From: Desulfobacterales bacterium
Lineage (GTDB): Bacteria; Desulfobacterota; Desulfobacteria; Desulfobacterales; DAOWNP01
Length of the DNA: 6,721 bases
Direction of reading: 5' to 3'
Assembly (NCBI GenBank): GCA_030149595.1
Contig: JASFBI010000102.1
Coordinates: 1-6,721, forward strand
The translations under genes and the position numbers were made by a program. Below are positions 6,594-6,721 of this stretch, in pieces. The notes below the pieces were generated by a model. That model was given only the letters and a program-made list of their open reading frames with translations, was not told where the DNA came from and made no database searches. Numbering within the stretch: the stretch's first letter is position 1; each line of letters begins with the position of its first letter.

Positions 6594-6721
6594 ATGGCTT
6601 ATAGCTTTTCAGAAAACACAGGTGATGGTACAACTACGACCTTTCCGTTCACCTTTGTTGGGCCAGACAATGGCTATTTTAATGAAGATGATATATTTGT
6701 TGAGGTCGATGGAGTTGATAC
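6594..6721 (+). CDS. Tail fibre protein, T7 gp17-type N-terminus, 3' end outside the window
   Basis: The 42 complete codons visible begin MAYSFSENTGDGTTTTFPFT, and the frame stays open to the right edge. The pattern of a Gly-Asp-Gly-Thr-rich turn, then FPFTF, then an acidic segment and IFVEVDGV (residues 33-40) is typical of the virion-attachment domain at the start of T7-type tail fibres and many podovirus tailspikes. There the phrase reads roughly GDG-x-T-x-F-x-I/F-PF followed by a short strand ending VDGV. This domain anchors the fibre to the tail; host-binding parts would lie downstream and cannot be seen. The position straight after the gp16-like gene is the same as in T7. The start ATG has an AGGAGGT site. 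Whether the full product is a slender fibre or an enzymatic tailspike cannot be decided here. Confidence 0.75.
   Translation, partial: MAYSFSENTGDGTTTTFPFTFVGPDNGYFNEDDIFVEVDGVD

Overview
The window is a late structural segment of a tailed, short-tailed (podovirus-type) bacteriophage. The evidence is gene order and protein character: tightly packed same-strand genes for large, soluble, helix-rich proteins, one carrying a lysozyme-like domain. These are followed by a 1315-residue protein resembling T7 gp16 (internal virion protein D) and then the start of a T7 gp17-like tail fibre gene. This matches the T7-type order of internal core proteins followed by tail fibre. The DNA is AT-rich, arginine is mostly AGA, and ribosome binding sites are strong AGGAGG types, so the host uses canonical Shine-Dalgarno (SD) initiation. 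The host genus cannot be read from the window, and nothing shows whether the source is an isolated phage, a prophage or a metagenomic contig.

Layout, all on the + strand. (1) Positions 1-1431 are the 3' part of a lysine-rich probable internal virion protein whose start lies upstream of the window. (2) Positions 1421-2509 begin at a GTG that overlaps the previous gene by 11 bases, and encode a 362-residue protein with an acidic N-terminal region and a lysozyme-like domain. (3) Positions 2521-6468 encode the gp16-like DNA-ejection protein, with hydrophobic segments, a roughly 200-residue charged coiled coil and a C-terminal region typical of phage internal core proteins. (4) Positions 6469-6593 are the only real intergenic gap and hold an elaborate inverted repeat and tandem motif. 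(5) From 6594 to the right edge is the 5' end of the tail fibre gene.

Functionally, products 1-3 probably sit inside the capsid above the portal and are ejected ahead of the DNA. They would open the peptidoglycan and form a conduit across the envelope, while the tail fibre binds the host surface. T7 keeps its peptidoglycan-cutting domain at the N-terminus of gp16. Here that position carries no recognisable transglycosylase motif, and a lysozyme-like domain is found in the preceding gene. The most notable non-coding item is the potential long hairpin just upstream of the tail fibre ribosome binding site. I found no tRNA, CRISPR array, insertion sequence or T7-consensus promoter. I see no wholly new system: this is a phage ejection and adsorption module with several unusual details.
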